Assembly: GCA_023402395.1 (NCBI GenBank)
Contig: JAEYGI010000060.1
Coordinates: 53,835-117,834 of the forward strand
Reading direction: 5' to 3'
DNA from: Bacillota bacterium
GTDB taxonomy: Bacteria; Bacillota; UBA4882; UBA8346
Length of the DNA: 64,000 nucleotides
The position numbers and the translations under genes were made by a program. The notes below the pieces were generated by a model that worked only from the letters and a program-made list of their open reading frames with translations, ran no database searches and was not told where the DNA came from. Shown here piece by piece: positions 1 to 9,050 of the stretch; within the stretch, counting starts at the first letter, position 1; the number at the start of each line of letters is the position of its first letter.

Positions 1-50
1 TAATCGGAGCGCCGTATTTTATCTATCTGTTGTTCACCGCTAAAGCATAG
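1..50 (+). CDS. FecCD/BtuC-type ABC permease, C-terminal end
   Basis: The window opens inside a coding region whose last residues read IGAPYFIYLLFTAKA before TAG at 48-50. A Gly-Ala-Pro-Phe/Tyr-Phe-hydrophobic stretch just before the C-terminus is typical of BtuC/FecCD permeases for siderophores, haem or cobalamin. The ATPase gene follows 15 bp later in the same direction, which fits the usual permease-ATPase order. Only about 16 codons are visible, so the family call rests mainly on context. Confidence 0.6.
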   Translation, partial: IGAPYFIYLLFTAKA

Positions 51-65
51 GAAGGTCTTACCAAT

Positions 66-875
66 ATGAGTATTTTACGCGTGGAAAAATTGCGGGTCTG
101 CTACGGTAGAACCGTGGTCTTACATGATCTTAATTTAAGTGTGGCGGCGGACAAGATAACCTCGATTATCGGGCCGAACGGTTGCGGGAAATCAACCCTG
201 CTCAAAGCCATGGGCCGCATCATTCGGCAGCAACAAGGCCAGGTCTATTTACATGGGGAGGATCTCAGCCGGATTCCTACCCGTCAGGTTGCCCGTCGCC
301 TGGCGCTGTTGCCACAGCATCCCGTAGCGCCATTGGAATTGACGGGAGAAGAACTGGTGGCGTTTGGCCGCTTTCCTCATCACAAAAAGCGGAATCGGCT
401 ATCGTCCAAAGACAAGGAAGTGATTGCCTGGGCGATGGACCTTACCAAGGTGACTTCTTTACGGGAGCGCGCCATCGGAAGCCTATCCGGCGGCGAACGG
501 CAACGGATCTGGTTGGCCATGGCGTTGGCCCAAGAGACCGAAATTCTCCTGTTGGATGAACCCACTACGTATCTGGACATGGCCCATCAATTGGAGATGT
601 TGAAGATCGTGAAGCGGTTAAATCAAGAGCGGCACTGCGCGGTTGTCATGGTACTGCATGACATTAATCATGCCGCCCGTTTTTCCCATGAGATCGTGGC
701 GATGAAACAGGGCAAAATTATCGCTACCGGCGATCCAAAGGCCACGATTACGGCGGAAGTGCTGCGAAATGTTTTTCAGATCGAAGCGCGGGTGATGGAG
801 GACCCGCTGCGCGGAACGCCGGTCTGCTTTGGCTATGATATTGCGCAGGACTACGGTTCGGGGGAAGCCATATGA
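66..875 (+). CDS. ABC transporter ATPase, iron-siderophore/cobalamin type (FecE/BtuD-like)
   Basis: This is a 269-aa cytoplasmic ATPase that powers import of an iron chelate, haem or cobalamin through the permease ending at position 50. Walker A is GPNGCGKST near residue 37, the signature LSGGERQR lies near 140, and Walker B with LLLDEP lies near 161, followed by the switch histidine in VLHDINHAARF. The Q-loop is LPQHPVAP. Length and the HDINHAARFSHEI tail are typical of the FecE/FhuC/BtuD family. The stop overlaps the TonB gene start by 4 bp, so import across the inner membrane is translationally coupled to energising an outer-membrane receptor. The substrate cannot be read from the sequence; no binding protein or receptor is in the window. 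Confidence 0.93.
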   Translation: MSILRVEKLRVCYGRTVVLHDLNLSVAADKITSIIGPNGCGKSTLLKAMGRIIRQQQGQVYLHGEDLSRIPTRQVARRLALLPQHPVAPLELTGEELVAFGRFPHHKKRNRLSSKDKEVIAWAMDLTKVTSLRERAIGSLSGGERQRIWLAMALAQETEILLLDEPTTYLDMAHQLEMLKIVKRLNQERHCAVVMVLHDINHAARFSHEIVAMKQGKIIATGDPKATITAEVLRNVFQIEARVMEDPLRGTPVCFGYDIAQDYGSGEAI

Positions 876-1759
876 AGGGCCAAGAATCCATTTCCAACCT
901 CAATGCGGCATTAACGATAATTAAAGGCCCTTATGGCATCGCAACCGGAATTTCCTTATTCCTTCATGCGTTGTTGGCTATAACGCCCTGCTTCGGCCGA
1001 TTGATTGTGGATATGCCGCCGCGCGCCGCCAATCCCGCTTTAGTGGAGATCGTACCTTCCCAATTATTGGGCGGAGGCGATCTGGGCGGCCTGGAAATGG
1101 ATCTCGGAGCCGCCGCGAACGGGCCACAACGGAGCGTACCTCAAGGACACGAGAGCGTCGTCGATCGAACCGCGCCGTCACTTGCGACGGCGCAACCGAA
1201 TGTTGGCGCCCTGGAACCGCAAACCGAGAGTATGTCCAGCATTCCCGAGGATTTTCCGCAAAATGTCGCGATTGATACACAGCTCCCCCCGATTTTACAT
1301 GGGGAGGCCGGGGAACCGGTGGGAGTGTCTCCGGAGCCGGGAAATACGACGATGGGCGGAGTGGTAAAAGCAATGGACCCGTTTGAGGGGACCGGGAGGG
1401 CGGGCAGGGCTGGTCCGGAGGAGCGAACCGGTTCGACCGCGGTCAACGGCCCGGGAACGACTGGCGGTGTTGGCGCGGGAACCGGAAACACGGCCAAGGT
1501 TGTCCGTGGCGCTAGGCCAAGCTATCCGGCGGCGGCTCGCAAGGCAGGCTGGGAAGGAGCGGTGCTGGTTCGGGTGCTGGTTGACAGCCGCGGCGCCGCG
1601 GCGCTGGTGACCATCCGCGAGAGCAGCGGGTATCAATTGTTGGATGACACGGTGCTTCAAGCGGTTAAAAAATGGCGGTTCGCTCCGGCGACCCAAAACG
1701 GTAAAGCGGTTGCCGGTTTTCATGATGTGCGCGTCCGGTTCCGGCTCACCGACCCATGA
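872..1759 (+). CDS. TonB-family energy transducer
   Basis: The protein has 295 aa. An N-terminal hydrophobic anchor lies around residues 20-42, followed by a long Pro/Gly-rich periplasmic spacer (about 50-215). The C-terminal TonB domain starts near residue 216 with RPSYPAAARKAGWEG, then VRVLVDSRG and a VLQAVKKWRFAPA segment, all standard for this domain. TonB transmits the proton-motive force gathered by ExbB-ExbD to outer-membrane receptors. The spacer is rich in Gly and Pro rather than the Glu-Pro/Lys-Pro repeats of enterobacterial TonB. It overlaps the ATPase gene by 4 bp and is followed by exbB and exbD. Its presence implies an outer membrane, unusual for a genome otherwise looking like Bacillota. 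Confidence 0.92.
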   Translation: MKGQESISNLNAALTIIKGPYGIATGISLFLHALLAITPCFGRLIVDMPPRAANPALVEIVPSQLLGGGDLGGLEMDLGAAANGPQRSVPQGHESVVDRTAPSLATAQPNVGALEPQTESMSSIPEDFPQNVAIDTQLPPILHGEAGEPVGVSPEPGNTTMGGVVKAMDPFEGTGRAGRAGPEERTGSTAVNGPGTTGGVGAGTGNTAKVVRGARPSYPAAARKAGWEGAVLVRVLVDSRGAAALVTIRESSGYQLLDDTVLQAVKKWRFAPATQNGKAVAGFHDVRVRFRLTDP

Positions 1760-1831
1760 CATTGATTATGGATCACGTAAATTGGGCGCAATATTCGCGG
1801 ATGTATACGATTTGGAGAGGATGATTACGAG

Positions 1832-2434
1832 ATGCTGGAAGTGTTGATCAAAGGGGGGTGGGTCATGGCGCCGCTGGCAGTCTGTTCGCTGGTGGCGGTG
1901 ACGATCATCGTCGAACGATGGTTTTTTTTCCGCCGGATTGGCTTCCGTCAGCCTGCCGACGAAATTTTGATCTTGGTTGAACAGGGGCGGCACGAGGAAG
2001 CTGTGACCAAGGCTGGCGAAGTTGATCTACCGGTTGTCAAGGTGCTAAAAGCCGGGTTGGGCTATCGCCGCAATCCGGGCAAGGCGATGGAAGCGGCGGG
2101 ATTGGCCCAAATATCGTCGCTGAAGCGGGGCTTGACCGCGCTGGAAACCATCATTACCCTTTCCCCGCTGTTGGGATTGTTGGGAACGATCATCGGTATG
2201 ATCGGTTCATTTCAAGTCATGACCATCGCCGGGGCAAGCCAACCTCACGCCGTGACCGGAGGGGTGGCGGAGGCGTTAATCGCCACGGCGAGCGGTATTA
2301 CAGTGGCCGTCATTACGCTGATACCGTATAATTACTTCTTACGCCGCGTCGAGCGGGAAACGGAATCGATTGAACAATATGCGACCCGGCTTGAACTGAG
2401 GTTCACCGAGCCGTTGCGGGAGAACGCGGGATGA
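1832..2434 (+). CDS. exbB: MotA/TolQ/ExbB proton channel family protein
   Basis: The 200-aa inner-membrane protein is ExbB-like. It has an N-terminal membrane segment around residues 10-27, a cytoplasmic stretch with the LKRGLTALETIITLSPLLGLLGTIIGMIGSF block (about 94-125), and a third membrane segment near 146-168 (EALIATASGITVAVITLIPYNYF). The Thr in TASGI is the conserved channel-lining residue of ExbB/TolQ. With ExbD it forms the proton-driven motor for TonB. The next gene starts 4 bp before this stop, so ExbB and ExbD are coupled. TolQ is the main alternative, but the neighbouring TonB favours ExbB. Confidence 0.92.
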   Translation: MLEVLIKGGWVMAPLAVCSLVAVTIIVERWFFFRRIGFRQPADEILILVEQGRHEEAVTKAGEVDLPVVKVLKAGLGYRRNPGKAMEAAGLAQISSLKRGLTALETIITLSPLLGLLGTIIGMIGSFQVMTIAGASQPHAVTGGVAEALIATASGITVAVITLIPYNYFLRRVERETESIEQYATRLELRFTEPLRENAG

Positions 2435-2841
2435 AACTGCCAAGAAGCGCGCCACGAAAGGCCCGGATTGAAATTATTCCGATGATCGACACCATGTTCT
2501 TTTTACTCGTGTTTTTCATGCTGGCGAGTTTATCCATGACTCACCAATATAGCGTGCCGGTCAATTTGCCCAAGGCGGCGGGCCTACCGGATAAAATTCC
2601 CGAGGTGGTGACGGTGACCATCACCAAAGAAGGCGAATTATATTATGATCAGGAAGCGATTGCCTCGCCAAGCGAAGCGGTGTTGCGGCTGCTCAATCGG
2701 CAAGAATCCGCATCGGCGCTGGCCGTGATCATTAACGCCGACCGCAGCGTTCGGCACGGGCAAGTGGTTGAATTGCTCGATGCCATTCAACAAAGCGGTT
2801 TGACGAAGATCGCCATCGCCGTAAATCATTCGGGAGGTTGA
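2431..2841 (+). CDS. exbD: ExbD/TolR family biopolymer transport protein
   Basis: The 136-aa protein has one N-terminal membrane helix (about residues 17-37) that contains the motif IEIIPMIDTMFFLLVFFML; the Asp of MID is the essential proton-carrying residue. The remainder is a periplasmic domain with the family pattern of a short beta strand, PSEAVLRLL and a final VVELLDAIQQSGLTKIAIAV. It is the last gene of the ABC-tonB-exbB-exbD operon. About 320 bp downstream stands an intrinsic terminator. Confidence 0.92.
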   Translation: MKLPRSAPRKARIEIIPMIDTMFFLLVFFMLASLSMTHQYSVPVNLPKAAGLPDKIPEVVTVTITKEGELYYDQEAIASPSEAVLRLLNRQESASALAVIINADRSVRHGQVVELLDAIQQSGLTKIAIAVNHSGG

Positions 2842-3455
2842 AAATCGGGACAATCGTTCGGTATGTTTCTATAAATGGGCAAAACCAGCGGCGAGGTTGA
2901 CAGTCAATGAACTTACGGAGCTTATTGCCGACCTTCACGGAAATATCGGACAACCAATTCAAAAGAATCGTTAAAGCGACAGACCAACCGAGGATATTTA
3001 ACTCATCGGCAAAATGCATGATTAACCGCCTAAGGTGCGCTAATTGGTGCTGCGGCGTTGTTCCCAAGCCAATGTACCGTTAGAAATGGAGACCTTGGAA
3101 ATATATACTTTTTAAAATCCTCGCTAATATTGCATCCCCCTCTTGGGGCTACCAAAGAAATTGAAACCAGCTAAAGGGCTGGTTTTTTGTTTTAGGATTC
3201 TCACCGGTGCCCGGTTTTATGAATAGACCGGATAGGGCGGTGAATTGAAGTTGCTGTTTCAGGGTTACCGCCTATCTGGAAAATCCGCCGGAGCGGGGCA
3301 ACAGGATTAGGATTATCAGGCCAAGCGTGAATTCAATCGCATTACATTAAGAGCAAGGATAAATCTATCTTTTACAGAATAAAACAACTATTAAGTCCTG
3401 GATGACGCAGGCATTTTTTAACGCGCGTGCCATTGGTATAATTTTGAGGTGCAGA
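2842..3455. other. 614-bp intergenic stretch with a terminator
   Basis: No gene is convincingly supported here. A minus-strand open frame at about 2870-3067 has an Ile/Leu-rich run (ALTILLNWLSDISVKVGNKL) that could be a remnant, perhaps of a mobile element, but I cannot identify it. The only clear signal is the terminator at 3165-3190. The segment 3200-3455 leads into the histidine kinase and shows no confident promoter. Confidence 0.5.
3165..3190 (+). terminator. Intrinsic terminator
   Basis: AACCAGC (3165-3171) pairs with GCTGGTT (3178-3184) over a 6-nt loop and runs into TTTTGTTTT. It closes the tonB-exbBD operon or a transcript reaching this far. Confidence 0.8.
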
Positions 3456-4715
3456 ATGTTTAATAAAGTAAGAAAGCAGTTGATTCTATTTAACTCCATT
3501 TTAATGGGGATATTGTTATTTTTGTTCGCAGTCACGACATTCGCGTGGGCGGCCTGGACGGTATACTGCGGCGAGAGGGAAGATCTTTTAGCCTACGTAA
3601 AGGAAGAAGTGGCAGAGGAGGAAGAAGAATCGGAAGAAGAAGGAGAAGATGATAACGATGGCTTAATGTTTAATTATTTCTTTGACAACCAGGGAAATCT
3701 TATTCATTATTCCAAGCCGGGCTCGGAGCTTTCACAGATCGCCGATGAGAAAATTAGAGATTGGGAAATAGGCTCCGGTAAACCAACTTTGGTTTTATCT
3801 AAGCATGCTAACCAAATGTTTGTGATCCTCCTGGTCGCCCAGCCGATCAAAAGCGCAGCCGGTATTCATGGGATATTCTACGCCGGAAAGGATGTTACTC
3901 CTCATTATCAATTTTTAAAAAAGTTGTTGTACATTATTATCGGTCTCTTGATTATGTTTATTGCGTTAATAACATGGATAGGCTACCTTATGGCCAGACG
4001 GGCCATGGGGCCGATCGAACATGCTTATCAAAGGCAACGGGAGTTTTTGGCGGATGCCTCCCACGAGTTGCGGCTGCCGCTGAGTGTTTTATTATCATCG
4101 GTTGAAGCAACGCAGCTGGACGAGGAAAATCGCTTTTCCCGCTTTTCCCGGCAAGTTTTAAGCGATATGAAGGATGAGATAAAAAGGATGTCCAAAATTA
4201 TTGGCGACCTCTTAACGCTTGCCCGCTCCGATACGGCCGTTTTGAACCTCTTGAAAGAGCGGTTTGCAATCAAGCCAGTTGCTGAAGAAATTATTCGGAA
4301 ATTATATCCGATTGCCCACAAAAAAGCTATCACTCTCAAGCTTGACATTGTGGAAGATATCGTAATTAATGCCGATAAAGAGCGCATTTCACAATTATTA
4401 GTAATATTACTGGATAATGCGCTTAAATATACTCCCAACGGCGGGGAAGTGAGGCTTTTCATTCAAAGCCCCGGAACCGGTTCGCCGGAGTTGAAAATAA
4501 TTGTCGAGGATAATGGCATTGGCATCGTTCCCGAAGAACAAGAGCGTATATTTGAACGGTTTTATCGGGTCGATAAGACGCGTTCGCGTGAAATGGGAGG
4601 AACCGGTTTGGGACTGCCCATCGCGAAATGGATCACGGAAAGCCATGGGGGTTCAATTAGAGTGGTCAGCCAACCCTCCCAAGGCTCCAGTTTTTTGGTT
4701 ACTTTGCCGCAGTAA
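3456..4715 (+). CDS. Sensor histidine kinase (HisKA/HATPase) with acidic sensor tract
   Basis: ATG 3456 is chosen because GAGGTG sits 4 nt upstream at 3446-3451; an earlier in-frame ATG at 3402 lacks one. The 419-aa membrane kinase has a first membrane helix at about 10-34, an extracytoplasmic loop, and a second helix at about 155-180. The H-box is SHELRLPL, followed by the N-box (LLDNALKYTP), DNGIGI and GGTGLGLPIAKW. Residues 50-68, just outside the first helix, contain 14 Glu/Asp out of 19. Acidic patches in PhoQ- and PmrB-type sensors bind cations, so metal sensing is a reasonable inference. No OmpR-type regulator stands next to it; the next regulator is of the YesN type and has its own kinase. 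The kinase is therefore an orphan here. Confidence 0.9.
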   Translation: MFNKVRKQLILFNSILMGILLFLFAVTTFAWAAWTVYCGEREDLLAYVKEEVAEEEEESEEEGEDDNDGLMFNYFFDNQGNLIHYSKPGSELSQIADEKIRDWEIGSGKPTLVLSKHANQMFVILLVAQPIKSAAGIHGIFYAGKDVTPHYQFLKKLLYIIIGLLIMFIALITWIGYLMARRAMGPIEHAYQRQREFLADASHELRLPLSVLLSSVEATQLDEENRFSRFSRQVLSDMKDEIKRMSKIIGDLLTLARSDTAVLNLLKERFAIKPVAEEIIRKLYPIAHKKAITLKLDIVEDIVINADKERISQLLVILLDNALKYTPNGGEVRLFIQSPGTGSPELKIIVEDNGIGIVPEEQERIFERFYRVDKTRSREMGGTGLGLPIAKWITESHGGSIRVVSQPSQGSSFLVTLPQ

Positions 4716-4840
4716 TGCTTTAATGGGCCATAAGAAAGTACTGCCCTTTTATCAGAAAACCGTTGGAATTTGTTATCCCGAGATTTAACGAAGAAGATAT
4801 TCGGGGTGTCTATCATAAATCAATTTAGATGGGGGTTAAG

Positions 4841-6454
4841 ATGATTAAGGTTCTCATTGCGGATGATGAGGAAAAAGTCTGCACCCTTATTTACAACTTG
4901 GTAAATTGGCAAGATTTCGATATGGAAGTCGTCGCGACCGTATATAACGGCATCGAAGCGCTGGAACGTATTAAAGCGCTGGCACTGGATGTCGTGATCA
5001 CGGATATTCGGATGCCAGGTTATGACGGGATTGAGCTGATCGCAAAAGCCAAGGAGTTAAACGACCGTCTCGAATTCATCATTATCAGCGGATACAAGCA
5101 TTTTGAATACGCCCAAAGCGCCGTTAAATACGGCGTGAGTGATTATTTGTTAAAGCCTATCAAAAAAGAGGAATTAACCGATACCCTCAAAAAAATTCGT
5201 TTACATTGTCTCAAGCGCGCCGAACAGTTGTCTGCCCAGGAGCAGTTGCGTCTGCGGCTGCAGGACGATACTAATAGGAAACGGGAACAGCTGTTCGTAG
5301 ATTTTTTATTCAATTCTTTACAAACCGGGGCCAGTCTTGAGGAGTTGAATAAAACTTATTGTTTTAAGCTTGTCCCAGGCATCTTTCAATTGGCCGCGCT
5401 AAAAATCGATTGCCGGTATGAGGATTTTAGCGCGGATAGTATCCGAGTGTTGTCGGAAAAGGTGAATAAAATTCTGGATTCCGTTTTGCGTGATAACTGC
5501 TGCGAAATGGAAATTCATTACCAAGACACCATCGTATACGCACTGCTTAATTATTCAGCGGAAAATTCCCCGGTTGTGCGGCGTCAGCTGAAGGCGGTAA
5601 TGTCGGAACTTTTGGTTCAGCAGACTGTCTTCGACAAGGTTTTTTTCACGCTTTGCTTGGGGAAGCCAACCGAAGACGTGTGGCAATTGCCACAATGTTT
5701 TTATTCGGCTAGAAACGCAGTGTTCCAAAGACTGGTGGATGGACCCGGAAAAATGATCGATGATGCGCTTGCGGTGGAGTATGTACCATTAAATCAGGAA
5801 TTACTGTTGCGGGATTTCCGGCGGAGGATGTTGCCTGCCGTTGAATTGCTGGATTTGCAGGCGGCCATGGCGGCGGTTGATGTTTTGGCAAGTGCGGTAC
5901 CTACCAATGAAAAAACTGAGGGCAGCCAGGTTTTTAAATTGGTTACGGCGGCCGGAGAAATGGTTATGGTCTTGATTAAAAATATCCAGTACAATGTGGA
6001 AATCCCCCCGGAACCGTATCAGGAATTTAAAATCCGGTTGTCGCTTTGCGGAACTGGGGAACAACTGTTTGAATCGCTCCATTTATTAATAAGAACCCAG
6101 ATTGACTTCATCGTGCAAGAGAATCGACAGGCTGATAACCGGCCCATCCGGATCGCCAAGGAATATATCCAAAAAAATTATATGAATCCGATCGGGTTGG
6201 AAGAAATCAGCGCAATGGTGGGGTTCAATCTCTCCTATTTCAGCGCCCTTTTCAAAAAGGAAACCGGGAAAAATTTTTTGGAATACCTCAGCGAGGTGCG
6301 TATTTCCAATGCAAAGGAGCTTTTACGGGAAACCAATCTGAGCATCGCCGAAATTGGTAACCGGGTCGGCTATCTGGACCAAAAACATTTTATTGCCACC
6401 TTTAAAAAATATGCCGGAATCAAGCCCGGAGAATTTAGAAAGCTTTATTCATAG
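4841..6454 (+). CDS. YesN-type response regulator (receiver + AraC DNA-binding domain)
   Basis: ATG 4841 follows GGGGGT at 4831-4836; ATG 4829 in the same frame is an alternative. The protein has 537 aa. An N-terminal receiver (about 1-125) shows DDEE, the phospho-acceptor Asp in VVITDIRMPGYDG, and the Lys of LLKPIKKEE. A long middle region (about 130-425) resembles the linker of YesN regulators. The C-terminus is a two-helix-turn-helix AraC domain (about 435-537), with IAEIGNRVGYLDQKHFIATFKKYAG and PGEFRK. It is predicted to answer the YesM-type kinase that starts 11 bp downstream and to activate the sugar importer beyond it. The stop codon TAG overlaps the Shine-Dalgarno of the kinase. Confidence 0.93.
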   Translation: MIKVLIADDEEKVCTLIYNLVNWQDFDMEVVATVYNGIEALERIKALALDVVITDIRMPGYDGIELIAKAKELNDRLEFIIISGYKHFEYAQSAVKYGVSDYLLKPIKKEELTDTLKKIRLHCLKRAEQLSAQEQLRLRLQDDTNRKREQLFVDFLFNSLQTGASLEELNKTYCFKLVPGIFQLAALKIDCRYEDFSADSIRVLSEKVNKILDSVLRDNCCEMEIHYQDTIVYALLNYSAENSPVVRRQLKAVMSELLVQQTVFDKVFFTLCLGKPTEDVWQLPQCFYSARNAVFQRLVDGPGKMIDDALAVEYVPLNQELLLRDFRRRMLPAVELLDLQAAMAAVDVLASAVPTNEKTEGSQVFKLVTAAGEMVMVLIKNIQYNVEIPPEPYQEFKIRLSLCGTGEQLFESLHLLIRTQIDFIVQENRQADNRPIRIAKEYIQKNYMNPIGLEEISAMVGFNLSYFSALFKKETGKNFLEYLSEVRISNAKELLRETNLSIAEIGNRVGYLDQKHFIATFKKYAGIKPGEFRKLYS

Positions 6455-6464
6455 GAGAAAAAGC

Positions 6465-7517
6465 TTGGAACGAAAATATCGCCGTTATTTGTTTTACCGC
6501 GTTTTTTTAGCCATTGCCGTCCTGGGGGTAAACCTCATCCTATTGCTGGTCTGTTTGTTTATGGAAGCTGGTAAGGACCGCTTTTACCTCTGGGCTGCCC
6601 TGGGTGGAACCATTCTGCTTGCAGCGGAGCTTTATGGCATCTATTCGACAATTTATAAACCTTATGCTGAAACTCAAAAAATGCTGGATCTTTTTATTAC
6701 CGGCTACACGATTGAAGGTTTGTACAATATGCGATTTTCTTTTAGCCCCGAAATGGAACAGGCCATTCGTAAACTTAAAGACTTCATCAATACCAATGAA
6801 ATTTTAAAGGTAAGCAAGCGCCAGGCCCAGTTTTTAGCATTGCAAAACCAGATCAATCCTCATTTTCTATATAACACTCTGGAAGGAATTCGTGGCGAGG
6901 CTCTCGGCGCGGGACTTCACAATGTAGCGGAAATGACAGAGGCTTTGGCCAGGTTTTTTCGATACACCATTTCCAATCTGGATAATTTCGTTTTATTGGA
7001 AGATGAACTGTCCAATATTGAAAATTATTTTTTTATCCAACAATACCGTTTCGGTTCCCGTTTACAATTAGTGGTGGAATATGACGATCCCCAAGCGAGC
7101 GCCGCCATTTTAAGGTACAAGCTGCCCAAGCTGACTTTGCAGCCGATTGTGGAGAATGCCATCATCCACGGGATCGAGCGCAAGGTGGGGACCGGCACGG
7201 TGCGCATTAAACTGGAGACAACCCAAACCCGTCTTTTAATCACGATCTCCGACGACGGCGTGGGCATGGACGAAACCCGCTTGCAACAATTGAATGAAAA
7301 GATAAACAACTCATCCTTGGACTATATCCAACCGGACTCGGAACAAAAAGGCGGCATTGCTGTCGTTAATGTGAATAAAAGGATCCAATTGTTGTTCGGA
7401 GAGGAATACGGGATTTGCGTTTACAGTACCAAAGAAGTAGGAACCGATGTGGAGATTACCCTTCCGTTGATAACCAACCTGCCGGAGCAGGCGGTTCGAA
7501 AAGGTGAAGCCTTTTGA
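6465..7517 (+). CDS. YesM/LytS-type sensor histidine kinase with a minimal sensor
   Basis: TTG 6465 is preferred: AGGAG at 6453-6457 lies 7 nt upstream, directly on the stop of the regulator gene. Starts further upstream would overlap the regulator by about 100 bp. The 350-aa protein has two membrane helices (about 8-30 and 38-60) with almost no loop between them. The His_kinase motif QFLALQNQINPHFLYNTLEG and an HATPase domain (PIVENAIIHGIE, SDDGVGMD, GGIAVVNVNKRIQ) follow. The extracytoplasmic part is too short for a ligand domain, so sensing may occur in the membrane or through a partner. The likely partner is the degenerate ABC protein encoded next. Confidence 0.9.
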   Translation: MERKYRRYLFYRVFLAIAVLGVNLILLLVCLFMEAGKDRFYLWAALGGTILLAAELYGIYSTIYKPYAETQKMLDLFITGYTIEGLYNMRFSFSPEMEQAIRKLKDFINTNEILKVSKRQAQFLALQNQINPHFLYNTLEGIRGEALGAGLHNVAEMTEALARFFRYTISNLDNFVLLEDELSNIENYFFIQQYRFGSRLQLVVEYDDPQASAAILRYKLPKLTLQPIVENAIIHGIERKVGTGTVRIKLETTQTRLLITISDDGVGMDETRLQQLNEKINNSSLDYIQPDSEQKGGIAVVNVNKRIQLLFGEEYGICVYSTKEVGTDVEITLPLITNLPEQAVRKGEAF

Positions 7518-7541
7518 TGATGGAGCTTTAGGGGTAAGGGA

Positions 7542-9050
7542 ATGCGGCGGGAAATTTTGCGCTTGGAAAAAATTATCACGACTGAAAACGGGGTAATGCT
7601 TTTGAATCATTTTAATCTCCATATTTTTCAGGGGGAGATTATGGGTTTGATCGCGATTAACCGGCATGGGTTGGAAAACCTGATTGAATTGATTTGTAGA
7701 AATGTACCCTTGTATTATGGCTTTGTTTATTTCGGCGAACAGATGGTAAACAGTTATGCCCACAGTTCGCTGGCGCGAAATAAGGTGGCGGTCATCGCTA
7801 AACAATCCAGCCTGATTGAAAATTTAACGGTGGCGGACAATATTTATGTCATGCGCCGCGGTTTTAAAAAGTATCTTATTAATTCCAAAACGCTGAATTC
7901 ACAGTTTAAAATGTTTGCCAGGGACGCGGGAGTGGATTTACATGGCGAACAGCAGGTACAAGGGTTAAGCTACTATGAAAAATGTATTGTGGAGTTGCTG
8001 AGAGCCATTATCGGCGGGGTCAAGTTAATTATCATCCGCGATCTCAGTAACTTGATCAGTACCACCGACTTGATCCGGTTTCATCGGCTCATGCAAACCT
8101 ATACCGGCTTGGGCGTTTCATTTTTATACGTCTGCAACCATCATCAGGAGGCTTTTTCGATTTGCGATAAAATTTGTTTAATGGAAAATGGCAAGGCGCT
8201 TAAGGTTTTGGGCAAGAATGAGTTCATCGAAGAAAAAATCCTGCCCTTTACCAATGAATTCTACCAAAACTATCGTGACCGGCAGGCTCTGCCCCAATGG
8301 CTGAACGATTTTCCATGGGTCTACCGGGGCAAAACCGGCGAGGGGTTTGACAAGGGAAAGCCGCCGCGTCCCTTGAAAAGCGGACAGTGGGCGCTGGAGT
8401 TCCGCAATGTTTCCAGTGGGACCATCCGTCAGCTTACCTTTCATGTCGGAGCGGGAGAATGCGTGGTATTGCTGGACAAGAACAATACCGTGTACCTTGA
8501 CATGCTCGCGCTGCTGACTCTTGACCGGAAACCGCAACAAGGACAGATTTTAGTAAACGGAGCAACGCTCACGAAAAAAGCAGCCCACCGTCTGGGCTTT
8601 ATCCCGGAAAAGCCGATTCAAAACTTATTATTTAAGGAAATGAGCTACTTCGACAATCTGTGCTTTACGGCGGACCAAAAGCTCACTCCCTTCTGGATGC
8701 GGAGCGCCATCCAAAAGAGTATCGTCAAGGAGTACCAGCCCATTATCGGTTCGGATATTTTAGCCCGGGATATTACCGGGCTATCGCTACAATCCTTGTA
8801 TAGCTTGGTGTATTATCGGATCCACTTGCAAAATCCACGGATTGCCGTTTGCGTCAACCCGTTTTTCGAAGGCGATATGGCGATGCGCCTTCGAATATGC
8901 AATTTAATTCAAATGCTGTTGGACAAGAGAATCGCGGTGCTCATTTTGGCGGTGAACCTTTCCGACTCGCTTTTGATAGCGGATCGCCTGTTAGTTTTGG
9001 AAGGCGGAGCGTTAACCAATGAACTGTACAGCGGTGGCTATCTGAGTTGA
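7542..9050 (+). CDS. Degenerate two-domain RbsA-like ABC protein lacking ATPase motifs
   Basis: The 502-aa protein has the length and two-halves layout of RbsA/MglA sugar-importer ATPases, but its catalytic motifs are gone. In the first half the P-loop position (about 36-47) reads LIAINRHGLENL, with Leu for the catalytic Lys and Glu-Asn for Ser-Thr. The Walker B position reads LIIIRDLSN, with Arg for Asp. The LSGGQ position reads LSYYEKC. In the second half the P-loop is LLDKNNTVYLDML and Walker B is AVCVNPFFEGD. The frame is long and intact, so it appears maintained rather than decaying. Its place between the kinase and an intact rbsA suggests a regulatory or sensory pseudo-ATPase; that role is inference. 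Its last codons and stop lie inside a palindromic repeat (9045-9122). Confidence 0.82.
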   Translation: MRREILRLEKIITTENGVMLLNHFNLHIFQGEIMGLIAINRHGLENLIELICRNVPLYYGFVYFGEQMVNSYAHSSLARNKVAVIAKQSSLIENLTVADNIYVMRRGFKKYLINSKTLNSQFKMFARDAGVDLHGEQQVQGLSYYEKCIVELLRAIIGGVKLIIIRDLSNLISTTDLIRFHRLMQTYTGLGVSFLYVCNHHQEAFSICDKICLMENGKALKVLGKNEFIEEKILPFTNEFYQNYRDRQALPQWLNDFPWVYRGKTGEGFDKGKPPRPLKSGQWALEFRNVSSGTIRQLTFHVGAGECVVLLDKNNTVYLDMLALLTLDRKPQQGQILVNGATLTKKAAHRLGFIPEKPIQNLLFKEMSYFDNLCFTADQKLTPFWMRSAIQKSIVKEYQPIIGSDILARDITGLSLQSLYSLVYYRIHLQNPRIAVCVNPFFEGDMAMRLRICNLIQMLLDKRIAVLILAVNLSDSLLIADRLLVLEGGALTNELYSGGYLS

